From Desulfobacter sp. (lineage in GTDB: Bacteria; Desulfobacterota; Desulfobacteria; Desulfobacterales; Desulfobacteraceae), in assembly GCA_028768545.1 (NCBI GenBank), contig CP054838.1, positions 3,903,001 through 3,967,000 of the forward strand: 64,000 nucleotides of DNA. Reading direction: 5' to 3'. The notes below the pieces were generated by a model. It was not told where the DNA came from, searched no databases, and saw only the letters and a list, made by a program, of their open reading frames with translations. This document shows, one piece after another, positions 9,527-18,907 of the stretch. How positions within the stretch are numbered: position 1 is the stretch's first letter; each line of letters starts with the position of its first letter. The translations under genes were made by a program, and so were the position numbers.

Positions 9527-9928
9527 TTATACTGCCTCCTTGAATAATAATCTGGTTAACTCAATCGCCGCCGCCAGAAAAGTGCTTGCAACAACAACCG
9601 AAAGGCCCGCCAGAAGACCTATCGGATGCACAATATGGTTTGATATCAGCAGGAAGATAATGGCTGCGGTCAATGTAAACCGAAGATAATACTTGACCAG
9701 GATATTCCCGACCAGGGATTTTCCCTTTTCCATCACCCGTTCCTCACAGATATTTTTGGTGACCGTTCTCTTGAGCATTTGAAAATTCACCGTCACGATC
9801 AGACCGCCCAGCAACACCCCCAGATATACCTTGTGGGGCGCAAGCCAAAGGGCAATAAGGCTGGTTCCCAAAAAGATCAGCCAATTGCTCCGTGTGATAA
9901 AATTTACAATTTTTTCAAGATCCGCCAT
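9527..9928 (-). CDS. atpI: ATP synthase subunit I
   Basis: A membrane protein of about 133 residues with four hydrophobic helices, matching the AtpI family that assists c-ring assembly. I place the start at the ATG of MADLEKIVNFITRS. The longer frame to 9982 adds only residues read out of phase from atpZ. It overlaps the end of atpZ by 14 bases and is followed one base later by atpB. Sequence conservation in AtpI is low, so the call rests on topology and position. Confidence 0.85.
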   Translation of the reverse strand: MADLEKIVNFITRSNWLIFLGTSLIALWLAPHKVYLGVLLGGLIVTVNFQMLKRTVTKNICEERVMEKGKSLVGNILVKYYLRFTLTAAIIFLLISNHIVHPIGLLAGLSVVVASTFLAAAIELTRLLFKEAV

Positions 9929-10145
9929 CAATTTTTCTACTCTTTTGCCCTGCCCTGATGATGTTGCTGAATCCGGCTGCAATACCGAATCCCAATCCCA
10001 CCATCAATAAAACAGGCTGTGTGTCAAATTTTTTATCCAGCCAGTATCCAATGGCCATTCCGATACAAATGGATAAAGCCACGGACATGCCGAGACTGGC
10101 AAAATACCCAAGTTCCCTGATGGTTTTGCCCTTATCCTCTTTCAT
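9915..10145 (-). CDS. atpZ: AtpZ-like Fo-associated membrane protein
   Basis: A 76-residue protein with two membrane helices (YFASLGMSVALSICIGMAIG and LLMVGLGFGIAAGFSNII) separated by YWLDKKFDT, the hallmark of AtpZ/ATPase gene 1 proteins. It opens the Fo operon. AtpZ and AtpI together have been linked to magnesium or calcium transport and ring assembly in other bacteria. The ATG is supported by an AGGT-type site and by the operon order. Confidence 0.85.
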   Translation of the reverse strand: MKEDKGKTIRELGYFASLGMSVALSICIGMAIGYWLDKKFDTQPVLLMVGLGFGIAAGFSNIIRAGQKSRKIDGGS

Positions 10146-10238
10146 CTTTAACCTTTGCAGCCACTGGTCTTTTCGGCTTTCAAATTATCAAATATCATGA
10201 GAGCAAATATCATATGCTTTGGACGAAGTCAATGTGAA

Positions 10239-10260
10239 AAAAGGGTAAAAAAACCCTTTT
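10239..10260 (-). terminator. Intrinsic terminator after pgeF
   Basis: A 7-base-pair hairpin AAAAGGG/CCCTTTT with an A-rich loop, followed on the minus strand by six T. It lies between the pgeF stop and the atpZ start and probably ends the nitrilase-rfaE2-pgeF transcript. Confidence 0.7.
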
Positions 10261-10305
10261 AAAATCTTCTTTTTGATCCAAAACACATCCTCGTTTACCA
10301 CCGAA

Positions 10306-11097
10306 TCAGCCCCGCTCCTTTGTCACAGCAATCACAGCCCCGAACCGGCCTGTATTTTTTTCTTCCCGAAATGAAAAAAATCGATCCGTCCTGCATTGAG
10401 TGCAAATTCCCATGGAAAGGATGTTCTCCTTTTTTACCCCTTTTTCAACAAGTTGATCACAGGACAGCGTCCAAAAATCAAAATATGAACCTCCCTTTAA
10501 TTTATAGGCCCACAAAGATTTGGGAATTTCTCTTTTATAATGGATAAATTCAGCACAGCAGGGCCCCAGAGAGGGAGAGATTCCGGCAAAAATATCCCTG
10601 GGCTGAGATGAGAACGCTTCTGCCATGACCTGAACACAACGGCCTATAATATTGGCAACACTTCCCCGCCATCCGGAATGGACATTGGCAATCACCTGGT
10701 TCACAGGGTCATAGAGCATTACCGCCTGGCAGTCTGCCACCTGGATGACAAGGGCCAGATCCCTGATATTGGTAACAATACCGTCAGCCGAAATGGGGCA
10801 AGGGGTCCTGCCAAATCCTTTATCCCAGGTCACAGCCTTGATATCCTCTCCCTGCTTGAGCACCTTAATCTCTGTGCCGTGAACCTGGTTTAAAAAAACA
10901 GCCCGGACCACCCCAAGGGTATCCATCATGTAATTCCGGTTTTGAACCACGGCAGGTTCATCGTCCCCGCAGTTCAAACCGATATTCAGGCTGGCATGGG
11001 GCCCTGTGCTCATCCCGCCTTTTCTGGAAAACACCCCGTGAACCAATTGGGGAAAAGATTTAAAATGATCAAAGGCCAGGATATCAGGATGCGCCAT
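10306..11097 (-). CDS. pgeF: Purine nucleoside phosphorylase / laccase-domain protein
   Basis: YfiH/PgeF family zinc protein. Members cleave purine nucleosides and correct misincorporated residues in peptidoglycan precursors. The active-site residues appear in order: NQVHGTEIKV (His), VADCQAVMLYDP (Cys), NVHSGWRGSV (His), and later the SLGPCCAEF block. I start it at the ATG of MAHPDILAFDHF, giving 263 residues. The longer frame to 11253 only re-reads rfaE2 in another frame. It overlaps the end of rfaE2 by 14 bases, so the two are translationally coupled. Confidence 0.92.
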   Translation of the reverse strand: MAHPDILAFDHFKSFPQLVHGVFSRKGGMSTGPHASLNIGLNCGDDEPAVVQNRNYMMDTLGVVRAVFLNQVHGTEIKVLKQGEDIKAVTWDKGFGRTPCPISADGIVTNIRDLALVIQVADCQAVMLYDPVNQVIANVHSGWRGSVANIIGRCVQVMAEAFSSQPRDIFAGISPSLGPCCAEFIHYKREIPKSLWAYKLKGGSYFDFWTLSCDQLVEKGVKKENILSMGICTQCRTDRFFSFREEKNTGRFGAVIAVTKERG

Positions 11098-11572
11098 AGA
11101 AACGCTTTCCAATCCGCTGGATGATTTGGGTGGTGGAAATATCCTGGTCAAAGGCAATCCGGGCCACCTGCCCCTGATTGGCCTTGACAAAGTCGCCCCC
11201 GATAATTTTATCCTCAGGCCAGTCCGCCCCCTTGACCAAGACATGGGGAACAATCACCCGTATCATATCCCCCGGATCAGGCGCATCAAAAATCACCACA
11301 TGATCCACAACCTCCAGAGCAGACACCACACAGGCCCGCTGTTCCTGGGAGACCACCGGCCGCTGGTCCCCCTTAATTTCCCGAACCGAGGCGTCTGAAT
11401 TCAATCCAACCACCATCACGTCTCCCAAGGCCTTTGCCCGGGTCAGGTAGGAGACATGACCGGCATGGAGAATATCAAAACATCCGTTTGTAAAGACCAC
11501 GGTCCTGCCCTGGCTGCGGTATTCATAGGACAACCGGCACATCTCATCCAGGGTAACAATTTTCTTATCCAT
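11084..11572 (-). CDS. rfaE2: Heptose-1-phosphate adenylyltransferase
   Basis: A monofunctional 162-residue nucleotidyltransferase, the equivalent of the C-terminal half of HldE. It makes ADP-glycero-manno-heptose for the LPS inner core. The HxGH motif is in TNGCFDILHAGHVSYL, and the C-terminal STTQIIQRI contacts the nucleotide. The kinase half (RfaE1) is absent here and must be elsewhere. The gene overlaps the nitrilase gene by eight bases at its start. A Gram-negative LPS-bearing cell is implied. Confidence 0.94.
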   Translation of the reverse strand: MDKKIVTLDEMCRLSYEYRSQGRTVVFTNGCFDILHAGHVSYLTRAKALGDVMVVGLNSDASVREIKGDQRPVVSQEQRACVVSALEVVDHVVIFDAPDPGDMIRVIVPHVLVKGADWPEDKIIGGDFVKANQGQVARIAFDQDISTTQIIQRIGKRFYGAS

Positions 11573-12353
11573 ATATATCCTCTCTTCTATCCTCTATTAT
11601 AGGGATCAGGGCCCTTGCCCGGTCCACCTCGCCCATATCCACCCCTGCCGTGATCGTTCCGGGATCATCATCGGCCTGGGCCAAAATTTTTCCCCAAGGA
11701 TCCACAATGGCGGAAAGTCCGGGAAAAACAAGGTCCTCATCCTCTCCTGTCCGGTTGCTGCAGATAAAAAAGGCCTGGTTTTCAATGGCCCTGGCCTGGA
11801 TCAGGGTCTGCCAATGCGCCTTTCTGGGACTTGGCCACTGGGCGCAGACTATACATATTTTTGCTCCCTTTATAAAGAGATGCCTTGCCAATTCCGGAAA
11901 TCTTAAATCATAACAGATCATCAGCCCGACTCGGCCAAAGACAGTATCAATCACCACCGCCTTATTTCCGGGGGTATAAAACGCATCCTCACAGGTAAGC
12001 CTGAAAAGATGAAGCTTATCGTATGCCCCTTTTATCTCTCCTCTTTGATCAATAAAATAAAGGGTATTAAACACCTTGTCCCCTTCTGCCCTTGCAAAGG
12101 TGCCTGCAACGGCCATTGAACGCTTCTTTGCAAATTGAGCCAACCGGTCCAGGCAGTCTTGGGTTGTCCGGGCATGAAACCGGATGTTTTCATTGTCAAA
12201 CCCCGAGGCAAAAAGCTCGGGCAGCACCCCTAAAGAACCGCCCTGGTCAGCCAGGCAACCAAGATAATAAAGTGCCTTGTCCATATTGGCATTAATATCT
12301 CCGTTGATAATATCAAACTGGATGACCCCTGCCTTAAATTTGTTGGTTATCAT
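11565..12353 (-). CDS. Carbon-nitrogen hydrolase (nitrilase/omega-amidase type)
   Basis: A 262-residue nitrilase-superfamily amidase. The Glu-Lys-Cys triad is visible: Glu46 in VLPELFASG, Lys near residue 116 in YDKLHLF, and the nucleophile in LMICYDLRFPE near 150. The family includes omega-amidase (Nit2) and deaminated-glutathione amidase (Nit1), which repair metabolites. Substrate cannot be told apart from sequence alone. First gene of a three-gene overlapping operon with rfaE2 and pgeF. Confidence 0.9.
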   Translation of the reverse strand: MITNKFKAGVIQFDIINGDINANMDKALYYLGCLADQGGSLGVLPELFASGFDNENIRFHARTTQDCLDRLAQFAKKRSMAVAGTFARAEGDKVFNTLYFIDQRGEIKGAYDKLHLFRLTCEDAFYTPGNKAVVIDTVFGRVGLMICYDLRFPELARHLFIKGAKICIVCAQWPSPRKAHWQTLIQARAIENQAFFICSNRTGEDEDLVFPGLSAIVDPWGKILAQADDDPGTITAGVDMGEVDRARALIPIIEDRREDIYG

Positions 12354-12698
12354 TTTCTTTTTCCTCTACTCCCGGGTATCTGTTCCATGCGTTCCTGAAT
12401 CCGATACCATAACGATTCATCAGATTCAGGTCAATATTTTGCTTTTGCAGTTGCAGACGATTCTTGGCAAAAATCAGTGTAATTTTTTTTTAAGGGATTT
12501 AGATAACGATTGGATTTTTTGACCCGGCAAAACAGATCGGCTGCCCTGTGCCCGTAGGATTGAACAGCAGCGAACCGTTCGTGGCCTGGACTAAAATTAT
12601 ATCTATTTGTTTTTTTAATAAAAAATTGCCATAATGGCCAAAGCATTTGTTCAAGATATTACCTCTTTGACCGGTCTCAATAGATGCAAGGATACAAA
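12354..12698. other. Intergenic, no supported gene
   Basis: About 345 bases upstream of the nitrilase gene. A 71-codon frame on the minus strand (12646-12431) has no ribosome site and no recognisable features. It presumably contains the nitrilase promoter, but I could not pick a convincing one. Confidence 0.5.
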
Positions 12699-12770
12699 AT
12701 GAGAGAGCCCACGATCAAAAGCACCTACAAAGATTCAACCCGGGATATTACTTTTGAAGTCATTTATTTT

Positions 12771-14099
12771 ATCCCAATTCAGTAGTGTCCGGTTAGGTTG
12801 TTGCATATAAAAAGCATCTAAAATCATTGAAAAAACAGTCTGTTTTGTGTTGACAAATGTGCGTAAAAATTTTTGTGCGCCTTGAAAATTTAACTCAAGG
12901 AGCTCAAATGACGCACATCTCAGTCCCTAAAAAACAACTACGGTCCCTGAACTTTGACAATTTCAGGTGCCCTCTGATAAAGTCACTTTCAAAAGCACCG
13001 GAATTACAATCTCGAGGAGACCGCCCTTTAAAAATGACATTCGAAGACCAGATAAATGCTTTGGTTTATTTCCATCTTCAGGAGCACAAGTCTGCCCGAC
13101 ATTTAATTCAGGATCTCAAGGAGAATGTTTTTGCTAAAGAAAATATTGCGCCAGACGGTGGTATCAGCCGTAGTAGTTTCTGTGAAGCCATCAATCACAG
13201 GGGACTCGAACAACTGCAATTTATCTTTGAGGATCTTTATAAACAGGCTCTTGAGTGTCATCCGGGTGAACACGCCGAGTTAGGAGAGTTGGTTTCCATT
13301 GACGGTAGTCTCATAAATGCAGTCCTTTCAATGCACTGGGCGAACTACAGAAAAGGAAGTAAAAAAGCCAAAGTACATTGCGGATTTGACATTAATCACG
13401 GAATCCCAAACAAAATCTTTTTGACTGAAGGCAACGGCGCTGAACGCACTTTTGTTCCCAAAATACTTTCCAAGGGGCAAACAGGTGTTATGGATCGTGG
13501 ATATCAATCCCATAAAGAATTTGACCTGCTTCAGGAGCAAGGCAAACATTTTGTCTGCCGTATAAAAACCAGGACAACAAGAACAATTATTGATAACCAC
13601 GAGACCCCTTCCGACAGCTACATTTTTTATGATGCACTGGTTAAACTTGGTACTCCGAATCAAAACCAGACGAAAAGGCCTGTTCGGGTTGTTGGCTATA
13701 AAATTGCTGGCGTCAAATACTATGTGGCAACTGACAGGCATGATTTAACAGCGGAACAAATAGCAACAATTTATAAACTCCGGTGGACCATTGAGGATTT
13801 TTTCAAATGGTGGAAAGAACATCTGAAGGTATATCATCTCATTGCCCGCAGTGAATACGGCCTTATGGTTCAGATTCTTGGCGGCCTTATCACTTACCTG
13901 TTACTGGCAATCCATTGCCAAAAACAGTTTAATGAAAAGGTCACGATCAAAAGAGTTCGGCAGCTGCGAACCGCCATTCTAAATGACCTGTTTGGCTGCG
14001 AGGAGCAGGGCTCTCATAGTTCAAACAGGGACAATATTGTCAAAGATCAAAAAATTATTGAGCAAGCAAAAACCTAACCGGACATCACTGATCCCAATT
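12771..14099 (+). mobile_element. IS4-family insertion sequence, copy 1
   Basis: The element itself is 12780-14090 (1311 bases), bounded by imperfect inverted repeats CAGTAGTGTCCGGTTAGGTT and, from the right, CAGTGATGTCCGGTTAGGTT. It is flanked by a perfect 9-base target duplication ATCCCAATT (12771-12779 and 14091-14099). Copy 2 at 36477-37787 has the same length and ends and only a few base differences, so both insertions are recent. Confidence 0.95.
12908..14077 (+). CDS. IS4-family transposase
   Basis: A DDE transposase of 389 residues. The first Asp is in VSIDGSLINA, the second in TGVMDRGYQSHKE, and the IS4 signature Y-(2)-R-(3)-E-(6)-K is in YKLRWTIEDFFKWWK. I start at the ATG preceded by AAGGAG (MTHISVPKKQLRSL); the frame is open to 12857 but without a better site. 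The gene appears intact. Confidence 0.94.
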   Translation: MTHISVPKKQLRSLNFDNFRCPLIKSLSKAPELQSRGDRPLKMTFEDQINALVYFHLQEHKSARHLIQDLKENVFAKENIAPDGGISRSSFCEAINHRGLEQLQFIFEDLYKQALECHPGEHAELGELVSIDGSLINAVLSMHWANYRKGSKKAKVHCGFDINHGIPNKIFLTEGNGAERTFVPKILSKGQTGVMDRGYQSHKEFDLLQEQGKHFVCRIKTRTTRTIIDNHETPSDSYIFYDALVKLGTPNQNQTKRPVRVVGYKIAGVKYYVATDRHDLTAEQIATIYKLRWTIEDFFKWWKEHLKVYHLIARSEYGLMVQILGGLITYLLLAIHCQKQFNEKVTIKRVRQLRTAILNDLFGCEEQGSHSSNRDNIVKDQKIIEQAKT

Positions 14100-14100
14100 A

Positions 14101-14166
14101 AAAAAAAACAAATAAAACAAATAAAACAAATAAAACAAATAAAACAAATAAAACAAATAAAACAAA
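14101..14166 (+). repeat. 9-base tandem repeat (CAAATAAAA)n
   Basis: Six full copies of a 9-base unit plus partial ends, directly beside the right target duplication of IS4 copy 1. Because the unit is three codons (Gln-Ile-Lys) it keeps the reading frame of the interrupted small ORF, and copy number could vary without frameshift. Confidence 0.9.
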
Positions 14167-16248
14167 TTCTGGACGAATATTACCGAAAATACAATATTGT
14201 TTTCCCTGAAAACGGAAGCACCGTAAAAGTTGTTTGCGACCATTTAAGCCCCCGCCCTCCGATCCGCCCGATATAAAAAAGCCTCGCCTTTTAGTTTAAA
14301 AATTTGAGTTGTTCCCAAAAAACGCTCCCGAACAGTTCATCCAACAACTTGCATAGGCCAATAAAACAGATCAAAATGAACCGATACGTTCATTCAAACA
14401 AGCTATCGCGAACAGAGTCTTCCAGCAAAGTGTCATATCAACGCAAAAAACAGGGCGGTCATCTAAACTTAGCAATCGATCCGTATCAACCGATCATCAG
14501 GTTGACTCTTTCTTCATCATAATCCGCGTGTTCAATAGCTATTTTTCTAAACTCTTCTTTTAATTGCCAAAAAGCCTCAACCATGTCCGGATCAAAATGA
14601 CTGCCTTTGCCCTCCATTATAATTTCAACAGCTTTGGAGTGGGTAAAAGGTGGTTTATAGGCCCGCTTGCTGATCAAAGCATCGTATACATCTGCAATGG
14701 CCATCAAACGGCCTGACACAGGGATCTTGTCTCCCTTTAATCCATTCGGATATCCGGAACCGTCCCATTTTTCCTGGTGGCTTTCAGCAATTTCAAGTGC
14801 AAGAAGCAAGAAAGAATCACCTCCCAGTTTATTTTCCTGGATGGCAATTGCCTCCTTTCCATAGGTTGTATGCTTTTTCATGATTTCAAACTCTTCATCG
14901 GGGGCGCATTCCCATTTTCCCGGTTTTAAAAAGGCCTGTCTTTTAGAGCAAAAAGAATGATATCCTCTGTTACGCTGAAATGAACATAAATGGATTGTGC
15001 TAATGAAGAAAGCTGAAGATTGTAATACTGTTGATGAAGTCCTTGCATGCCTCAAAGAACTGGAAGAAGATCCAAATCGCTTGGTTCGTAACGCTAACGA
15101 ATTAGAACAGATGGAGCAGGAAATCCTTGAGTATACAAATCGGATAAGCGCCTTTTTTTTAAAAAAAAGATCCAGGCCTCAGTAGATTCCTCTGAACAGG
15201 TCGACCAAGAAAAAGAATTGATGTCCAATTGGCCGGGACGGATGAAAAGCGAAGGGCTTGAGACCGTTTGGATTCAGCTTTGTACAGATAGTTCGGTTGA
15301 TATTCATGTTCGATACTATCGAAGGTCCTGTGACCGCCGAAAAGGAAAAAGATATAAAGGTGCATACGCTGGCTTAATCCTTCTTGGAATCCATGATCGC
15401 TGCTCGCCTGCTTTGGCTTCTATGGTGAGTTCTTGGTCAGCCTTATTAAGTTCTTTTGAAGAAGTCCGTCAAGTGCTTTGTGACCGTGGGATGACGTTGG
15501 GTATAAAGGTCATCCGTAAACTGACCTATCGGTACGCATAGCGGGCTCGAGCCGAACAACAAGCGGGCCGAATCCCATTAAATGATAGAGATTTACTTGA
15601 AGGGCGGCGAGTCGTTATCAGCACTGATGGTGGCCGCACTCGGCTCAGAGAGAAGAAAAGGGGACCAAAAACCCAAAAGGATAGAACCCGATTTCGTGGG
15701 GCATGGCGAGAACCCAAGCTTTTGATCATTTATGTAGTGGACGCCCATGGAAAACAAGAAAAAAGCTTTTCACCATTTATTGATGGCTGTTTCAATGGAC
15801 CGGATGGTGTATTCCACTTGTTAAAGGGTTATTTGAACTCCCTTCATATTCAGAACTCAGACAAAATACTGTTTGTTGCAGATGGGGCACATTGGATTTG
15901 GAATCGAATCCCCGGACTGCTAAAAGCATTGGGTTTGGCTCCTGAGCGTGTGTATGAACTTCTCGATTTCTACCATGCAGTTGAGCATCTGGGTAAAGTA
16001 GCAGGCTTAAGGAAGACCTGGTCATCCAAGGAACGCAAACACTGGGTATCGAAGCAGCGAGGTCTTCTGCTGAAGGGAAAGGCGATTGAGGTGGTACAGG
16101 CCGTCCAGAAGCTTTGTAGAGGCAGAAACAGTAAGGCTATCAAGACGGAACGGGATTATTTTGTGCGCAATGAACTGAGGCTTAATTTCTCAACTGTAAA
16201 AGCGTTGAACTTACCTATTGGCAGCGGTGCTATTGAAAGTTCGATTCG

Positions 16249-17715
16249 GAGAGTCGGGGAATGTTCAGAATTCTGTGTCACGGTTTCGGTTCCCGGATCT
16301 GCCTCAGCGCCAGCGGAAGTAAAAGTCAGGTCCGAGAATGGGCCTTCAATCAGCCACGTCGGAGGAGTTGACTTTTGCTGGAGTGGAGTTCCTGGAACCA
16401 TCTTTTCCATCTGTAAATAAATCCCTATCAAATTCCCAGCTCTTTATCCAGCCGGCCTTCAAAGAAAATTGCCAACTGGGAAATTGTCAGTGACCAATTT
16501 TGAATCGGTATTGTCCATTTTTTACTGGCGTTCTGGATCCCCATGTAAAGCAGCTTTAACAGGCTGTCCTGGTTCGGGAATGATCCCTTTGTTTTGGTCA
16601 GTTTTCGAAACTGTCGATGCACAGCCTCAATGGTATTTGTGGTGTATATTATCCGTCGAATCTCTTCTGGATATTTAAAGAAATGACTGAGGCGTTCCCA
16701 GTTGTTCCGCCAGGATTTTATCACAATCGGGTATTTGTCATTCCATTTATTTTCCAAGATATCCAGTTCTTCTTCGGCCAGATCCTTATTGACCGCTTTA
16801 TAAACACGTTTTAGATCTGCCATAAATTCCTTTTTATTTTTGGAACCAACGTATTTCAATGAATTTCGGATCTGGTGGACTACGCAGAGTTGAACTTCTG
16901 TGTCCGGGAATATGGTCTCAATGGCCTCGGGAAAACCTTTTAGACCATCAACACAGGCAATCAGGATATCTTTTACCCCTCGGTTTGAAAGGTCTGTTAA
17001 CACCTGCAGCCAGAAGTTCGCACCCTCATTCTCGGATATGTACAGCCCAAGAACCTCTTTGCGGCCCTCGATATTCACCCCAAGAATTGTGTAAACGGCC
17101 TTGCTGCCGACCTTTCCGTTTTCTCGTACTTTATAATGTATGGCATCAAGCCATACGATTGGGTACACATTTTCCAACGGCCTGGCCTGCCATTCTTTGA
17201 CGGTATGGATGATTTTATCGGTAATGGTGCTCAGAGTGGCATTTGAAATCTCAAGTCCATAGATTTCCTGTAAATGGGAAGCCATATCATTATAACTCAT
17301 GCCCAGGCCGTAAAGGGCTATTATCTTTCTTTCAATTTCATCGCTGAGCGTTGTCTGATGTTTTTTGACGATCTGTGGAGAGAAGGTTCCGGCCCTGTCA
17401 CGCGGGGTTTCTAGCTCAAATTTACCATCCAGGGATTTAATGGTCTTTTTGCTTTTTCCATTACGGCGGTTGGCAGAAACTTCCTGCCCGAGATGGGACT
17501 CCAACTCTCCTTCAAGAGCAGCTTCAGCAAGATTTTTGATTAATGATGTAAGGACGCCGCCCTTACCTGTGAAGGGTTTACCTTCCTGGATGCCTTTAAG
17601 GGCTTTTTGAAAATCAAATTCGGTGTTTTCTTCGGTCATGTCAGTTCTCCTTATTTAGCTGAGTATATCAGCTTTCATTCAACTGACACAGAATTTTGAA
17701 CGCCCTCGAGAGTCG
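16249..17715 (-). mobile_element. IS256-family element, copy A
   Basis: The element is 16257-17707 (1451 bases) with imperfect inverted repeats (GAGGGCGTTCAAAATTCTGT and GGGAATGTTCAGAATTCTGT) and an 8-base duplication GAGAGTCG (16249-16256, 17708-17715). It is inserted inside the ISLre2 transposase gene, so it arrived later than that element. Confidence 0.95.
16428..17639 (-). CDS. IS256-family (mutator type) transposase
   Basis: An intact 403-residue transposase. The DDE residues lie in PIVWLDAIHYKV, ILIACVDGLKGF and YTTNTIEAVHRQF; the CVVHQIRNSLKYV block between them is typical of the family. AAGGAG precedes the ATG by eight bases. It differs from copy B by one residue near the end (WTIPIQ here, WTMPIQ there). 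Confidence 0.95.
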   Translation of the reverse strand: MTEENTEFDFQKALKGIQEGKPFTGKGGVLTSLIKNLAEAALEGELESHLGQEVSANRRNGKSKKTIKSLDGKFELETPRDRAGTFSPQIVKKHQTTLSDEIERKIIALYGLGMSYNDMASHLQEIYGLEISNATLSTITDKIIHTVKEWQARPLENVYPIVWLDAIHYKVRENGKVGSKAVYTILGVNIEGRKEVLGLYISENEGANFWLQVLTDLSNRGVKDILIACVDGLKGFPEAIETIFPDTEVQLCVVHQIRNSLKYVGSKNKKEFMADLKRVYKAVNKDLAEEELDILENKWNDKYPIVIKSWRNNWERLSHFFKYPEEIRRIIYTTNTIEAVHRQFRKLTKTKGSFPNQDSLLKLLYMGIQNASKKWTIPIQNWSLTISQLAIFFEGRLDKELGI

Positions 17716-18907
17716 TGAATTTACGTCTTAAAGGTCCATGCATCTTTTGGTATCGAGAGAATGCAGAAAAAATGATTATGCTGCGATCATTTTATAAAGC
17801 AGGGCGTTGGAACTGCCTGAAGCAGATGGCAAACATGCACAATCCAGTGCCAGCGGTATAACCGGGAAAATGGGAATGCGCCCCTTCATCGGTTAATTTG
17901 CCGGGCTTGAGCAAAATATTATCCGGTATCCCAACCTTGCCGATATCATGAAGAGGTGCAGACTTATATAAGAGCTCTATGGTTTCATCATTTAAAGCAT
18001 CTTTGAATTTTGGATGATCTTTTAATTGGGCGGCTAAAATTTTAACATACCCCCGGGTTCGCTTAATATGCCCGCCTGTTTCCGGATCCCGATATTCGGC
18101 CAGGGTGCCCATACTTTCAATGGTGACATCCTGGGTCAAAGAAATTTTTTCTTCTGCCGCTTTGAGTTTGGATATGTCCTTGGCGATTGTGGCGATGCCG
18201 ATGGGGTGATTATTGTCATCTTTTAAAACAGACAGGGTTAATAATACGGGAATAATTTTTTTTTCTATGTTCCATCTTAACCCCTCTATATTTTTGACCC
18301 TTTCTCCTTTTTTACTCCGCCTGAGCAAATCATCCGCCTCCTTGTACCGTTCCGGAGGTACTATGGTTTTTATGGGCTTGCCCACAAGATCTTCATGGGA
18401 CCATCCATAGGCAAGTTTGGCTTCATTATTCATATCAATGACAATACCGTCAAGATCCTCAATAAGAATTGGCACGGTTGCATCCATAAACACCTTAGAC
18501 ATTCGTCGATATTTTTCTTCTAATTTTTTTTGCCTGCTAATATCTTTTACAAATGTCGCCACGGCCGTTGGTTTTCCAGCCTCGTCTTTGAGCAATGACA
18601 AGGTGATCAAAACCGGTATAATCGTCTTGGATTTATCCCATCTCAACCCTTCAACATTTCTGACGCCCTTACCTTCCCTGCAACGTTCCAGCAGTTCATC
18701 TGCCTGCTTGTGCCTGTCAAAAGGAACGATTGTTTTGATCGGTTTTCCGATCAACTCTTTCCTGGACCATCCATAAGATCGCTCGGCTTCTAAATTCATA
18801 TCCACGACAATCCCATGAAGATCTTCAATAAGAATTGGATCGGTGGCATCCATGAATACTTTTGTCAATAAGTGGGTGTTGACTTTATTTTTTTCAATCT
18901 GAGTCAT

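Larger units (their letters stand above)
12699..14276 (+). pseudogene. Small (QIK)-repeat ORF split by IS4
   Basis: Removing the IS4 copy and one 9-base target duplication joins ATG 12699 in frame to the stop at 14274-14276, giving 85 residues. The start is MREPTIKSTYKDSTRDI, the middle is a Lys/Gln/Ile repeat (KKK then QIK six times, encoded by the 9-base tandem repeat), and the end is ILDEYYRKYNIVFPENG then CDHLSPRPPIRPI. There is no clear ribosome site, and an in-frame ATG also lies at 12684. The family is not recognised. The clean in-frame restoration argues that it was a real gene, but the short length leaves doubt. Confidence 0.45.
14997..17860 (+). pseudogene. UPF0236-type ISLre2 transposase, dead copy
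   Basis: First frame 14997-15185 (62 residues, MLMKKAEDCNTVDEVLACLK), then after a -1 shift at T8A8 (15153-15168) the main frame with the family text RRSCDRRKGKRYKGAYAG and ADGAHWIWNRIPGLLKALG. This copy has a TAG at 15539-15541 where copy 2 has GAG. It is also split after SIRRV by the IS256 at 16257. The remaining C-terminus resumes after 17716. Not functional. Copy 2 gives the intact main frame. Confidence 0.88.
14893..17892 (+). mobile_element. ISLre2-family element copy 1, carrying a nested IS256
   Basis: The element is 14902-17883, with terminal inverted repeats GGGCGCATTCCCATTTTCCC at both ends and a 9-base target duplication CTTCATCGG (14893-14901 and 17884-17892). Minus the nested IS256 and its 8-base duplication it is 1523 bases, identical in length to copy 2 at 31696-33218. 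It is oriented opposite to the HD-GYP gene it splits. Confidence 0.93.
14486..18907 (-). pseudogene. PAS-PAS-HD-GYP phosphodiesterase split by nested IS
   Basis: The N-terminal part is 18907-17884 and the C-terminal part is 14892-14486. Removing the ISLre2 element and one 9-base duplication restores a 476-residue frame through GKLTDEEFEIMKKHTTYGKE. It has two similar PAS domains (about 12-125 and 135-250, both with GWS..LIGKPIKTIVP-like text) and an HD-GYP domain with HDIGKVGIP and DGSGYPNGLKG. HD-GYP enzymes degrade c-di-GMP to GMP. The broken ends read a few residues into the element on each side. The isolated fragments separate the HD metal residues from the GYP motif, so catalysis should be lost. 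Confidence 0.92.

Noticed and set aside
11098-11253. N-terminal extension of the pgeF frame
   Set aside because: It re-reads rfaE2 in another frame; the family N-terminus starts at 11097.
14104-14166. CRISPR-like array
   Set aside because: 9-base direct repeat without spacers; a simple tandem repeat in codon phase.
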